The notes: a model not told the origin generated them from the sequence alone. DNA of 64,000 bases from Fibrobacterales bacterium Fibro_02 (GCA_001603905.1 LVAE01000016.1:62001-126000); one strand, 5' to 3'. Shown: positions 18,128-26,384, numbered from the stretch's first letter. Program-made: numbers and translations.

Positions 18128-18862
18128 ATGATGAAAGTTGCTTTGGTGACAGGTGCATCTAAAGGCATTGGCAAGGCTTGCGCCCTGCGACTTGCCCGTG
18201 ACGGTTACACAGTTGTGGTGAACTACTCCAGTTCCGACGAGGCGGCAAACGCGACGCTCGACCAGATCAAGGCTGAAGGTGGCGACGGCATGATTTACAA
18301 GGCCGACGTTTCCAAGCTTGACGAAGTCAAGGTTATGGTGCGCGAAGTGTTCAAGGCTTACGGCCGCATTGACGTGCTCGTGAACAATGCGGGCATTGTC
18401 CGCGACGAATACCTGATGATGATGAATCCGGCAACTCTCGACAAGTGCTTCGACCTGAACGTGAAGGGTTACTTCTACTGTGCCCAGCAGGTGGCCGTCA
18501 AGATGTACAAGCAGAAGTCCGGCGTGATCATCAACATGAGCTCCGTGTCTTCGAAGTTCGCTCTTGCGGGCCAGGCCGTTTACAGCGCCACGAAGGGTGC
18601 TGTGAATTCCCTGACGCAGACGCTCGCGAAGGAACTCGGCGGTTTCGGTATCCGCGTGAATGCGGTGGCTCCGGGCTTTATCGCGACCGAGATGATCGAG
18701 GCGATTCCCGAAGAGACCCGCAAGGGCTATCTCGAAAAGATTCCTCTCAAGCGTTTCGGCTCCGCCGACGAAGTCGCAAACATTGTGTCTGCACTAGCCT
18801 CTGACCAGTTCGCCTACGTGACCGGCCAGGTGTTCGTACTCGACGGAGGGCTTTCTCTATGA
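18128..18862 (+). CDS. fabG: 3-oxoacyl-ACP reductase (FabG-like SDR)
   Basis: The protein of about 244 residues is a classical short-chain dehydrogenase: cofactor motif TGASKGIGKA near residue 9, NNAG, catalytic Ser in MSSVSSKFA, and YSATK with Tyr/Lys. PGFIATEM and the terminal VLDGGLSL match FabG. It reduces beta-ketoacyl-ACP with NADPH. The start is ATG 18128 (or 18131), after AAGAAGGAG. It lies 19 bp after the KS fusion and overlaps the dehydratase gene by 4 bp, so it is one operon. A second genomic FabG probably serves primary lipid synthesis. Confidence 0.93.
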   Translation: MMKVALVTGASKGIGKACALRLARDGYTVVVNYSSSDEAANATLDQIKAEGGDGMIYKADVSKLDEVKVMVREVFKAYGRIDVLVNNAGIVRDEYLMMMNPATLDKCFDLNVKGYFYCAQQVAVKMYKQKSGVIINMSSVSSKFALAGQAVYSATKGAVNSLTQTLAKELGGFGIRVNAVAPGFIATEMIEAIPEETRKGYLEKIPLKRFGSADEVANIVSALASDQFAYVTGQVFVLDGGLSL

Positions 18863-19305
18863 TGAACATTTACGAAATCAGCGAAAAGATTGCGCAGCGT
18901 CCGCCGTTCCAGATGATCGAGAAAGTGACGGAACTGGTGCCGAACGAATCTGCCGTGGGCATCAAGAACGTGAGCGTGAACGAACCGTACTTTACCGGTC
19001 ACTTCCCGGGCACACCGATTATGCCGGGCGTACTCATTGTGGAAAGCTGCGCTCAGCTCTGCTCGCTCGTCATCGAAAAGCCTGCCGAAGATTTGGAAAA
19101 GAATCTCTATGTGCTTTTGAAGATTGACGGTTTCAAGTTCGTGAAGCCTGTGATTCCGGGCGACCAGCTTGAAATTTCCGTGAAGAAGACGAAGGAAGGC
19201 GGCGTGCTGGTCGGCTTTGACTGCGTCGTGAAAGTGAACGGCAACGTTCACGCGAAGGGTGCGCTCACCTTTACGAGCATCCCGAAGGAAAGTCTCGGAA
19301 AGTAA
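18859..19305 (+). CDS. 3-hydroxyacyl-ACP dehydratase (FabZ-like hotdog)
   Basis: The 148-residue hotdog protein carries the FabZ active-site segment YFTGHFPGTPIMPGVLIVES with the catalytic His and the downstream Glu in the VESCAQL helix. It starts at ATG 18859, overlapping the reductase stop. It completes the KS-reductase-dehydratase-ACP set; an enoyl reductase is missing locally, so the cassette alone would yield unsaturated or polyene chains unless FabI acts in trans. Confidence 0.92.
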   Translation: MMNIYEISEKIAQRPPFQMIEKVTELVPNESAVGIKNVSVNEPYFTGHFPGTPIMPGVLIVESCAQLCSLVIEKPAEDLEKNLYVLLKIDGFKFVKPVIPGDQLEISVKKTKEGGVLVGFDCVVKVNGNVHAKGALTFTSIPKESLGK

Positions 19306-19319
19306 TCGTTTTTTGATTG

Positions 19320-19346
19320 CGCTCGGTTATTTGACCGGGCGTTTTT
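19320..19346 (+). terminator. Rho-independent terminator of the ACP/KS operon
   Basis: CGCTCGGT pairs with ACCGGGCG around TATTTG, followed by TTTTT. It overlaps the last codons of the convergent GSCFA gene, whose stop codon lies in the loop. Confidence 0.85.
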
Positions 19347-20331
19347 CGTCGCTCAGGTTGAGTCCTGGAATTTCTGTTTCCAGTTGAGCAGCCTGGGCGT
19401 TTATCTTTTTAAGGAAATCCTGCGTGGCGGGGGAGGACTCGTCCTGAATCCGGTGCCTCGCTCCCTTGAGGAACTTTTCGACCTTGGCGATGTGGCCGCA
19501 TGTTATTTCACTGCAGTAAGTATCTGCCATACGTTCGAAAATGTATTCTTCGGCGGTTCTTGAAAGGTGGACCATGTCGCTTTCGTAGAAGCGGTAGTCG
19601 CGCAGCTCGTCCATCACGATTTCGTAGCTCGGGAAATATTCTATGAAATCTCCCGCGCTCGCGGCAATCCCCGATCCGTGTTTAACAATTTCGTTTATGG
19701 CCAACTGCAGTGTTGCCTTCGAAAGTGTATTATTGTGGGCGCCGTCGCTCATGTGTCGCAGCGGCGATACGGTAAGGACGATGCTAGTGTTTGGATTTAG
19801 CAGGCGGATGCTTGCGACGATTTCGCGGATGGCGTCTGTCGCTTCCTCTACCGAAATCATTCTGCGCGTAAACAGGTTCGGGTCTTGTCGGTGACAATTC
19901 GAAACGGGTTCGCCGTTGCCTTTTAAAAAGTAGACGAATGAGGTGCCGAGTGTGACGAAAACGATGTCGGCCTTCTGCAAAAAATCCCGTGTCTGCATTG
20001 TCGCTGCGTTCAGCTTGTCGATGCATTCTTCGCGGGTGTGCGCCGATAGTGAACTGTGCGCACTCCAGCAATGCCAAAGTCCGTCGCAGCGTTCATCTTT
20101 AAAGACGTCTTTATCTTTGAAAACTTTTCCCTCGGCAATTGCCTTGACTTGGCTCGCCAAGGAAATTGGATTGTAGACCGTCCCGAACGGGTTTGCCATC
20201 ACCTTGAATTTTCTCTCTGCGAACTGTGCCGAAATGTTGTCTGCAAAACAGGATCCGAAAAACGCCAAACGGCTGCTGTAATCGATTTTGAAATTTGTGG
20301 CAGGGATGTCTACTTTCGTGTAAAGGTTCAT
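19327..20331 (-). CDS. GSCFA domain protein
   Basis: The 334-residue protein has the family signature FFGSCFADNISAQF near residue 28, then NPFGTVYNPISL and DIVFVTLGTSFVY, and SPLRHMSDGAHNNTLSKA. These are GDSL/SGNH-like blocks of the GSCFA family (PF08885), common in Bacteroidetes. Many have hydrolase-fold features, but the reaction is not established. No signal peptide. Transcribed toward the ACP/KS operon. Confidence 0.85.
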   Translation of the reverse strand: MNLYTKVDIPATNFKIDYSSRLAFFGSCFADNISAQFAERKFKVMANPFGTVYNPISLASQVKAIAEGKVFKDKDVFKDERCDGLWHCWSAHSSLSAHTREECIDKLNAATMQTRDFLQKADIVFVTLGTSFVYFLKGNGEPVSNCHRQDPNLFTRRMISVEEATDAIREIVASIRLLNPNTSIVLTVSPLRHMSDGAHNNTLSKATLQLAINEIVKHGSGIAASAGDFIEYFPSYEIVMDELRDYRFYESDMVHLSRTAEEYIFERMADTYCSEITCGHIAKVEKFLKGARHRIQDESSPATQDFLKKINAQAAQLETEIPGLNLSDEKRPVK

Positions 20332-20467
20332 GCGGTAAATTTAAATAGAATTCGGTTCGCTTGTGGCTAAATCTGAAATTTATTGTAGAAATTGTGTGAT
20401 TTTTATACAGAATTGTTAAAAATGATGAAATTTCTTTAAAATAATGAAAAATTTATTGTAAAAACTA

Positions 20468-20496
20468 TTGACTTTTGAAAATTTATTGCTTATATT
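20468..20496 (+). promoter_or_regulatory. Sigma70-like promoter for the TIGR02147/TIGR02145 pair
   Basis: TTGACT (20468-20473) and TATATT (20491-20496) are separated by exactly 17 bp in an AT-rich upstream region. A putative leader follows to ATG 20534 with AAGAGGAGG as ribosome binding site. Confidence 0.6.
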
Positions 20497-20533
20497 TAGA
20501 ATGTGCTTAACCGGGGGGTTAAGAGGAGGACAA

Positions 20534-21364
20534 ATGAAAGATATACTTGAATATACGAGCTACCGTCAGTATATCGCGGACTACTACGCCGACAGAAAGG
20601 CGAAATCTGCGTTTACCTGGCCGGAGTTCGCCCGTGCGGCAGGATTTTCTTCGCCGGTCTACCTAAAATATGTGAGCGAGGGACGCTTCAACTTGAGTGA
20701 AGCGGCTGTTGACCGCGTTGCTGCGGCGATGCACTTGATTGGTGGCGATCTTGAGTTTTTCCGCGAGATGGTCCACTTTGACCACGCCAAGACGGACAAT
20801 GCCAAGAAGGAATCTTTCCAGAAATTGGTAACGATGGCGGAAAGTCGCAAGGCGAAAGTCGTCGAGGCCGATGCGTACCGCTACTTTGACAGCTGGAAAA
20901 ATCCGGTGCTTCGCGAACTTGCGCCGGCCATGCCGGGTGCAAAACCGTTGGCTCTTGCAAAGGCGTGTCGCCCTAAAATTACCGCTGCCGAGGTAAGTGA
21001 TTCGCTGAACTTTCTGGTGAAAGCGAACATACTCCAGAAGGATGAAAACGGCAATTATGTGCAGACGGACAGATCGATTACGGCCGGGCCCATGGAAGTG
21101 ACGCCTGCGGTGATTCGCGGCCTGCACCGCCAAATGGGCGAACTCGCGCTCGACACAATCGAGGGCGTGCCGCAAAACGAAAGGCATTTTTCGGGTGTGA
21201 CGCTTGGCATTACGCAAGGCGCCTACGACGAAATTGTCGCTGAAATCGATGCGTTCCGCAAGCGCATTATTGAAATTGCCACTAGGGAAACCGAAACGGA
21301 TGAGGTGTACCGCCTGAACATCCAGTTTTTCCCCATGACAAACAAGAGTTCTAAAAAGGGTTAG
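20534..21364 (+). CDS. TIGR02147 family protein (Fibrobacter paralogous, predicted regulator)
   Basis: The protein of about 276 residues begins MKDILEYTSYRQYIADYYADRKA, the usual start of TIGR02147. It continues with FTWPEFARAAGFSSPVYLKYVSEGRFNLS, which reads as a helix-turn-helix of the XRE type, and ends with RLNIQFFPMTNK. This family is expanded in Fibrobacter. The fold suggests DNA-binding regulation, but its role is not known. The gene is 9 bp upstream of a TIGR02145 lipoprotein, a pairing that suggests local control. I start at ATG 20534 after AAGAGGAGG. Confidence 0.88.
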   Translation: MKDILEYTSYRQYIADYYADRKAKSAFTWPEFARAAGFSSPVYLKYVSEGRFNLSEAAVDRVAAAMHLIGGDLEFFREMVHFDHAKTDNAKKESFQKLVTMAESRKAKVVEADAYRYFDSWKNPVLRELAPAMPGAKPLALAKACRPKITAAEVSDSLNFLVKANILQKDENGNYVQTDRSITAGPMEVTPAVIRGLHRQMGELALDTIEGVPQNERHFSGVTLGITQGAYDEIVAEIDAFRKRIIEIATRETETDEVYRLNIQFFPMTNKSSKKG

Positions 21365-21373
21365 GAGGATATC

Positions 21374-23218
21374 ATGAACTACAAAACAATGAGTAGAAAC
21401 TTTATCTGCAAAATGGCGATGCCGCTCGCCTTGATGCTCGCGGCCTGCTCCACTGACGAAGGGAATGCCATTTCAAAAGTGGAAACGACTCCGGGGACGC
21501 AGATGGGAGGCTCTTCAGAAGAGCCGAGTGTTATCGCATACGAAAATATCTCTTTGAGAGGGCGTGCTTATTATGCGCTTGAACGTGCAGAAGGGGGGGC
21601 GTCGGAGGGAATTTCCGTTTCCGTTCCGCAGAATGCTTTCTTGAACGCAGGACGAGTAACCTTGATGGAATTGGATTCTGTATCATTGGCGCCGTTTGGG
21701 GACACCTCGTTTACGGTTGCGATCAATGATGGTGGAACAGTCCGTTTTGATAGTGTTTCGTTGAGAAGTCCCATAGTTTCGTTCGAGGCAGTGTCGGGAT
21801 CGATTTCGCTGAAAGCGATTGTGGATGTCCGAGATACGGGAATGATCATTGTTGATGGGGTGAGCCATTTGGCTGCTTACCGTATCGAAAAACTGGCCGA
21901 AGCGGGTATGTCGTTTGCAGCAGCAAGGACTCAAGCTGGAACCGAAATTGCGACTGCTCTTGGCTTTGGTGCTGAACCGCAGATAAATTCGTCAACGGAG
22001 GCCTTGTGGCGCAAGGCGTTTAGTGAAGTGCTTCCGTTTACTTGGTTGGAACGCCTCAAAGGGGAATTTGGCGAGACAGGAACTCTAACGGGGCTTTTGG
22101 ATAATGAAAAGGAAACCTTGGTAAAGCGAGTTGAGTCGTCATATATATTCACTGTTTTGCAGGTATCTTCGCGCGCTTTCGAAAGGCTTGGAGATAGTGC
22201 TGTACAGTATTATCAGGATTGCTTGCAGCGTCGGGCCTATTTTGCCAACTTGCTTGCGTCCGTGTTTGGTTATGGAGCCTGCTCGTCTGAAAAAGAGGAA
22301 CAATTTGCTGACATCCATAGCGGCATGTATGAATTGAAATGCGAATCAGATGCTTGGAAAATGACAATCCGCCAGGCGAACAAGGTGAGTGTCGCTCACA
22401 CCTTTGGTACGATGACGGACTCCCGAGATGCCAAAACCTACAAGACGGTGCAACTGGATTTGGGAGATGTATCGCAAACTTGGATGGCGGAAAATTTGAA
22501 CTATGAAACGGAAAACTCTAGCTGTTTCAAGGAAGAATTTTTCACGGGTGAAATGTCTTATTGCTCTAGCTATGGCCGCATCTATTCGTTTGTGGCCCGC
22601 CTGGATTCGTCTTACCGAAAGTACACGACTAAAGAAGGGTGTGTTGATGTTAAAACTCTTGAGTACTTGAACGAGAGTTCGTCTGATGATACGTTGTATT
22701 GGCGGGGTAGGGCCGAAGAAGATTGTGATGTGATTTATGAATATGGGGGTTATCGTGACGATAGTGACAATATACTTTGGGAGAAGGTGGCTGATTCTCT
22801 GGAATCCATAAGTTTTGATGTATGTCCAGAAGGCTGGCGTATGCCCCAGTACGAAGATTGGGCGAAATTGTTCCTGTACTTGAGAAGTCACTTTGGTGTG
22901 GAACCGGGCGAGGAATTGAATTACTTGTTGTCGTGGTATGGTAATCCGGTTGGGTTCAGTATGGATTATGTTGCCGAAATTCGCGGAGGCTCCGATTGGT
23001 ATAGAATAGGTATCAGAAGCGTTCCATATCTGTTCGCGCCGAAGGTGCTGTCTGAAGGTGATCGTGATTCTACGTATGATTTTTCAAACCGTGTTGTTTA
23101 TGGATCGATTGTGTATGCGGTAAATGCGACAATGTACAATGTTAATCGCTATCATGAGCTTAAACAGGCTTATGGTCGGCCTGAGATGGGCTTTGTCCGC
23201 TGCATCAAAGACGAATAG
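21374..23218 (+). CDS. Lipoprotein with Fibrobacter major paralogous domain (TIGR02145)
   Basis: The 614-residue protein has a lipoprotein signal with lipobox LAAC (about residue 25). Residues about 55-290 form an unrecognised beta/alpha region. Residues about 345-614 carry TIGR02145 landmarks: YKTVQLDLGDVSQTWMAENLNYETE, SSYGRIYSF, CPEGWRMPQYEDWAKLF and the terminal GFVRCIKDE. The WMAENL and CPxGWxxP motifs are shared with formylglycine-generating-enzyme-like folds. It is surface-exposed by inference. It is cotranscribed with the TIGR02147 gene. Confidence 0.88.
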   Translation: MNYKTMSRNFICKMAMPLALMLAACSTDEGNAISKVETTPGTQMGGSSEEPSVIAYENISLRGRAYYALERAEGGASEGISVSVPQNAFLNAGRVTLMELDSVSLAPFGDTSFTVAINDGGTVRFDSVSLRSPIVSFEAVSGSISLKAIVDVRDTGMIIVDGVSHLAAYRIEKLAEAGMSFAAARTQAGTEIATALGFGAEPQINSSTEALWRKAFSEVLPFTWLERLKGEFGETGTLTGLLDNEKETLVKRVESSYIFTVLQVSSRAFERLGDSAVQYYQDCLQRRAYFANLLASVFGYGACSSEKEEQFADIHSGMYELKCESDAWKMTIRQANKVSVAHTFGTMTDSRDAKTYKTVQLDLGDVSQTWMAENLNYETENSSCFKEEFFTGEMSYCSSYGRIYSFVARLDSSYRKYTTKEGCVDVKTLEYLNESSSDDTLYWRGRAEEDCDVIYEYGGYRDDSDNILWEKVADSLESISFDVCPEGWRMPQYEDWAKLFLYLRSHFGVEPGEELNYLLSWYGNPVGFSMDYVAEIRGGSDWYRIGIRSVPYLFAPKVLSEGDRDSTYDFSNRVVYGSIVYAVNATMYNVNRYHELKQAYGRPEMGFVRCIKDE

Positions 23219-23289
23219 CGAATTTGGGGGTTAGGCCTGTTCGAAGGACCGGTTAGGAGGATTCGGTTGGGGGAGAACAGGCCGAGAAC

Positions 23290-23329
23290 GAGAAGGAGGG
23301 CCTCTAGCCCTCCTTCTTCATTTTTTTTA
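23290..23329 (+). terminator. Rho-independent terminator
   Basis: GAAGGAGGGC pairs with GCCCTCCTTC around CTCTA, followed by TTTTTTTT. It is preceded by a weaker GGCCTGTTC...GAACAGGCC stem (23236-23283). Confidence 0.92.
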
Positions 23330-23396
23330 TGGCATGGAAAGAAAAATATTGTATCTTTATGATATCTTGCGGAATAGAAGCAAGAAAAGGAATTGT

Positions 23397-24152
23397 ATGA
23401 AACCTGGTAAGACCGAACTTCGTCTGAATGCTGAAATCGAAAAACGCGGTGCGCTTTTTGCCGTGCTGCTGGACCCCGATACGTCTGACGAAGCCGCTTT
23501 TGTGAAGGCGGGCGCGATGGCCGCCGAAAACGGTGCCGACCTCTTGCTGGTAGGCGGTTCTTACCTAGGTAATTTTACACTGCCCAAGCAGGTGGCTGCC
23601 CTCAAGGCCAATGTGGACTTGCCCGTGGTGCTGTTCCCGGGTGGCGCCTCCCAGGTGGTGCCAGGCTTTGACGCGATGCTTTTCATGACCCTCGTGAGCG
23701 GTCGCAATCCGAACTACCTGATTGATGAACAGGTGCGTGGCGGTGCGCTCGTGCGTGCGCTCAACATGGAAGCGATTCCGACGGCGTACCAGCTGATCAA
23801 CAGCGGCAAGCGTACCACGGTCGAATACATCAGCGGCACGATGCCGGTACCTGCCAACAAGCCTAAGCTCAGCATGGTGAACTCCATTGCTGCTGAACTT
23901 ATGGGCATGCGCTACGTGTACCTGGAAGCGGGCAGCGGTGCCGAAGAACCGGTGCCGGTGGAACACATCGCCTATACCCGCAAGGCGACCGAAATGACCA
24001 TTATGACCGGTGGCGGAATCAAGGACCCGCAGACGGCCGCCATCCGTGTGGCCGCAGGCGCGAACATCATCGTGACCGGCACGCTGTGGGAAAAGGTCGA
24101 AGACCCGAAGCTGCTGGCCGAATTTGCTTCAGCCATCCACATTAAGGGATAA
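23397..24152 (+). CDS. Geranylgeranylglyceryl phosphate synthase family protein (GGGPS/PcrB)
   Basis: The 251-residue TIM-barrel protein has the family blocks FAVLLDPDTSDEAAF, ADLLLVGGSYLGN, VVLFPGGASQV, FMTLVSGRNPNYLI and IMTGGGIKDPQTA. The last two are the phosphate-binding loops. GGGPS attaches a polyprenyl chain to sn-glycerol-1-phosphate, the first step of archaeal-type ether lipids; bacterial homologues use geranylgeranyl or heptaprenyl diphosphate. The start is ATG 23397 with AAAAGGA upstream. No glycerol-1-phosphate dehydrogenase or other ether-lipid genes are adjacent. Monocistronic by position. Confidence 0.9.
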   Translation: MKPGKTELRLNAEIEKRGALFAVLLDPDTSDEAAFVKAGAMAAENGADLLLVGGSYLGNFTLPKQVAALKANVDLPVVLFPGGASQVVPGFDAMLFMTLVSGRNPNYLIDEQVRGGALVRALNMEAIPTAYQLINSGKRTTVEYISGTMPVPANKPKLSMVNSIAAELMGMRYVYLEAGSGAEEPVPVEHIAYTRKATEMTIMTGGGIKDPQTAAIRVAAGANIIVTGTLWEKVEDPKLLAEFASAIHIKG

Positions 24153-24270
24153 AAAACTTCGCATAAGTGCGTTGTAAAACTCCTCGCGTACTCTTTGTAC
24201 GCCATGTCTTTTACGCCTTCTTCTGCTTGTTTTTACAAAGCCCCGGCTGTGAAGTCGGGAAGCAAAAAGA

Positions 24271-25224
24271 TTACTTAAGCGAAAGCATTGTGGAAATCAC
24301 ACTGTCTGGGACATTTTGCGAGCGGAGATAATCCGCACGTTTGGAATCACGAGCTGCACATTCGGCGTCATTCTTTTCGCGTTCCTGCTGGACGCCATTC
24401 GCTTGCCCCTTGAGGAAGGCTTCGGCTTCGATAGCTTCGTATTCATGATGGTCGAACATGTTTGCCTCCAATGCTTTCAAAAGTTCAGGGCTCATGCGAC
24501 TTACACGCAAGCGGTCAAGTGCATTCGCAAAAATCGGATCTTCTGTTTCGGGAACCTGGAGCGGTCCCCTAGAGATAAGCCTAAGCCAGAAATCCTCGCG
24601 GGTTTTCACACCCTTGCGCAACTTCACGAAATTAGGCAAGTCAATAACAATATACCTATTTTTCCGCGAAATGGGAAGAGCGTTCCCCGATTCAACATCA
24701 TGTTCGCTATAGGTCGACCATACATCCTTGTAGATATCCTTCGGCTTGAGAATCGGGTCGTTGCAAAGCCAGATGGATACCGTTTCCGGGAGTTCGTAGT
24801 AGCGATACCTGCGTTCCTCTTCCGGCAGGCCCAAGAAATAGGGAGAACGGTTAAACTCGTACTTGCCGCGCAGCGTGAGGTACGAGTTGTAGAGCTGCAT
24901 GCGATCGTAAAGGAACGAATGCACCTTGTTCTGCATCTCAATATTCATATGACGCTTGTCCCGGGTATGCACCCAGACGTCAAGGCGGGCCGGGTCATTC
25001 TCCGGCATAAAGATGTCGATGGGCTTCTCGAATTCGTATTCAAGTTCCGTGATTTCGTGGTCGCGGTCCAGCTGGAGCAGGCTGTTGAGCACGTCGCGGA
25101 TTGTCTCCTTGTCGTCCATAAGGATGCGGAAGGTCGCCGCGTATTTTGGCAGCAGGAATTCCTCGCCGCGCTCGTTCGTGACAATGTACTTCTTGGTCGG
25201 CCGACTTGCATTTTCTTCAGGCAT
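24271..25224 (-). CDS. Rpn family PD-(D/E)XK nuclease / putative transposase
   Basis: The 317-residue protein fits the Rpn/PDDEXK_2 family (recombination-promoting nucleases). N-terminal LPKYAATFRILMDDKETIRDVLNSLL is followed by the nuclease core ITELEYEFEK, ARLDVWVHTRDKRHMNIEMQ (Asp...Glu-x-Gln catalytic block) and the DRMQLYNSYLT helix. The C-terminal third is a charged helical tail. Rpn proteins are RecA-independent recombination nucleases or toxins that spread with mobile DNA. A broken relative lies at 30700-31301, flanking the same island. AGGAAATATAT precedes ATG 25224. Confidence 0.87.
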   Translation of the reverse strand: MPEENASRPTKKYIVTNERGEEFLLPKYAATFRILMDDKETIRDVLNSLLQLDRDHEITELEYEFEKPIDIFMPENDPARLDVWVHTRDKRHMNIEMQNKVHSFLYDRMQLYNSYLTLRGKYEFNRSPYFLGLPEEERRYRYYELPETVSIWLCNDPILKPKDIYKDVWSTYSEHDVESGNALPISRKNRYIVIDLPNFVKLRKGVKTREDFWLRLISRGPLQVPETEDPIFANALDRLRVSRMSPELLKALEANMFDHHEYEAIEAEAFLKGQANGVQQEREKNDAECAARDSKRADYLRSQNVPDSVISTMLSLK

Positions 25225-25239
25225 ATATATTTCCTTTCG

Positions 25240-25274
25240 TGTTAAATTAGGGCTAATCCCTATTACTTAACACG
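25240..25274 (-). promoter_or_regulatory. Long hairpin in the leader of the Rpn gene
   Basis: GTGTTAA...TAGGG pairs with CCCTA...TTAACAC across a 5-base loop, 16 bp before the Rpn start. Part of it is repeated at 25942-25962. It could be a regulatory leader or a mobility-related palindrome. Confidence 0.45.
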
Positions 25275-25325
25275 TTTGATTCAATCCGCCAATGCCCGAA
25301 TTTTTGTAAAATTTTTGTAAAATTT

Positions 25326-25352
25326 GCAAAAAGCCCGGCGGAGAGCCGGGCT
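25326..25352 (-). terminator. Rho-independent terminator of the toxin-antitoxin operon
   Basis: Read on the minus strand, AGCCCGGC pairs with GCCGGGCT around a TCTCC loop and is followed by TTTTTGC. It lies 40 bp after the antitoxin stop. Confidence 0.88.
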
Positions 25353-25392
25353 GCAAGGGTTTGTTTCCTAGGAAATAAAACTTCTTTTGGAT

Positions 25393-25662
25393 TTACGCAA
25401 CCTCGATGTCGAGCTTGCTTTCGGTATAGCGTTTGACCACGGAATTGAGCAGCGTCTGATAAGGAATGCCGACGCGTTCTGCCTTTGCCTTGAACGCTTC
25501 TAAAACACCCGGATCAAAACTTGTTCCTACCTTGGTCTTGCGCTTTTTAACGGTCGCTATGGCCGCAGCAATTGAAGGTGCGGGGGGCATAGCGGTGCCT
25601 GCGTTTTCACCCGTTTCCTCATATTCCCTTTCAAGGGCCAATGCAAGTTCTTTGCCTGTCAT
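25393..25662 (-). CDS. Ribbon-helix-helix antitoxin (BrnA/CopG-like)
   Basis: The 89-residue protein ends in a segment typical of RHH antitoxins: VGTSFDPGVLEAFKAKAERVG followed by IPYQTLLNSVVKRY, like the BrnA family (strand with alternating residues, then two helices). The N-terminal 40 residues are Ala/Pro/Glu-rich and probably disordered, a usual toxin-binding part, though here it precedes the DNA-binding segment. It lies 3 bp after the toxin gene. Confidence 0.75.
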   Translation of the reverse strand: MTGKELALALEREYEETGENAGTAMPPAPSIAAAIATVKKRKTKVGTSFDPGVLEAFKAKAERVGIPYQTLLNSVVKRYTESKLDIEVA

Positions 25663-25665
25663 GAT

Positions 25666-25893
25666 TTACCTCCTTGGGTAAAGTGTAATCAGAGTATCTG
25701 TGAGCGCGTTATAAACTAGCCTAAACTCTTGTTCATCAAACACTGTATCAACCAAAATCACTGAGTTGTCGGAGTCCGAAATTTTCCAAGAGGTAATCGG
25801 CTCGTTTGAATCAAAGAAAGACCTCACTTGTTCTTCGGATATACCTCTTTCTTCCATTCTCTGTTTTGCGTGTTTGCTAATCTTTATGTCCAT
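25666..25893 (-). CDS. DUF4258-type toxin (RelE/HicA-like small protein)
   Basis: The 75-residue basic-to-neutral protein begins with KISKHAKQRMEERGISEEQV, the DUF4258 signature, and ends with FRLVYNALTDTLITLYPRR, the usual terminal beta strands. DUF4258 proteins are seen as toxins next to RHH antitoxins and are predicted mRNA interferase-fold proteins. Toxin first, antitoxin second is the order seen in BrnT/BrnA pairs. Confidence 0.72.
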   Translation of the reverse strand: MDIKISKHAKQRMEERGISEEQVRSFFDSNEPITSWKISDSDNSVILVDTVFDEQEFRLVYNALTDTLITLYPRR

Positions 25894-25922
25894 AATATAT
25901 ATCTTTATCTAGATAATGTCAA
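25894..25922 (-). promoter_or_regulatory. Promoter with palindromic operator for the toxin-antitoxin pair
   Basis: On the minus strand, TTGACA (25922-25917), a 17-bp spacer and TATATT (25899-25894) form a near-perfect sigma70 promoter. The spacer contains the perfect 12-bp palindrome TTATCTAGATAA (25905-25916), a plausible autoregulatory site. Oddly, the -10 box abuts the annotated toxin ATG, so the mapped transcript start may fall inside the gene. Confidence 0.6.
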
Positions 25923-25941
25923 GATTGTTGTTCGGGGGACA

Positions 25942-25962
25942 CCCTATTACTTAACACGTTTG
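25942..25962 (+). repeat. Second copy of a 21-bp sequence found upstream of the Rpn gene
   Basis: The 21 bases at 25942-25962 are identical to those at 25258-25278. Both copies are followed by TTTTTGTAAAAT(T)TTTTGTA-type AT-rich sequence. The pair brackets the toxin-antitoxin operon. Confidence 0.8.
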
Positions 25963-26384
25963 TTTTGGCAACTCAGAGCCAAGTTTTTTGTAAAATTTTT
26001 TGTAGAAATATGAGTATATTTATTATATTAGTAACGGAGTTTATTCAACTAGAGGTTTTATCGAGTAGTAACATTTTGACATAAGTTTGAGCTTTGCTCT
26101 TGGCTTCCTACAGAAATCGGCAAAATTTTTGAAATACGGAAAACTAAGATGCATAGGTTCACGCCGCGTGGCGTGGGTTTTTGCATTTATTCCGTATAGG
26201 TTTTGCCGAACCACTGTAGGGTAAGTAGCATTAATTCCACGCTTTTTTTTTTGTGGAGTTGTGAAATCCGAGAGCAAACGACAACAATTGTCGTCTGCTC
26301 GTTTTATATTAGGGCAATCGGTAAAACTAATGGAATGAATGTAGGAATCTATAAGAAAGGAAGATTATTTACAAGGAGATAAAT
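25963..26384 (+). other. AT-rich gap before the GTPase cassette
   Basis: No convincing gene is seen here. A 78-codon minus-strand frame (26041-26277) has no ribosome binding site, no recognisable motif and is probably not coding. A CACGCC-GCGT-GGCGTG hairpin lies at 26160-26175. AAGGAG at 26371-26376 serves the GTPase start at 26385. The stretch marks the left edge of the AT-rich insert. Confidence 0.6.

Noticed and set aside
15964..18174. A 736-codon open frame on the minus strand antisense to the ketosynthase fusion
   Set aside because: It lies opposite a gene with clear catalytic motifs; no domain or ribosome binding site is seen, and it arises from codon bias.
24153..24270. Candidate small RNA or attachment site after the GGGPS gene
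   Set aside because: It contains only short hairpins (GCGTAC/GTACGC and CCCGGCT/AGTCGGG) without a promoter or a matching second site.
26041..26277. A 78-codon minus-strand frame in the gap before the GTPase cassette
   Set aside because: No ribosome binding site, no motif, and base composition like the noncoding flanks.
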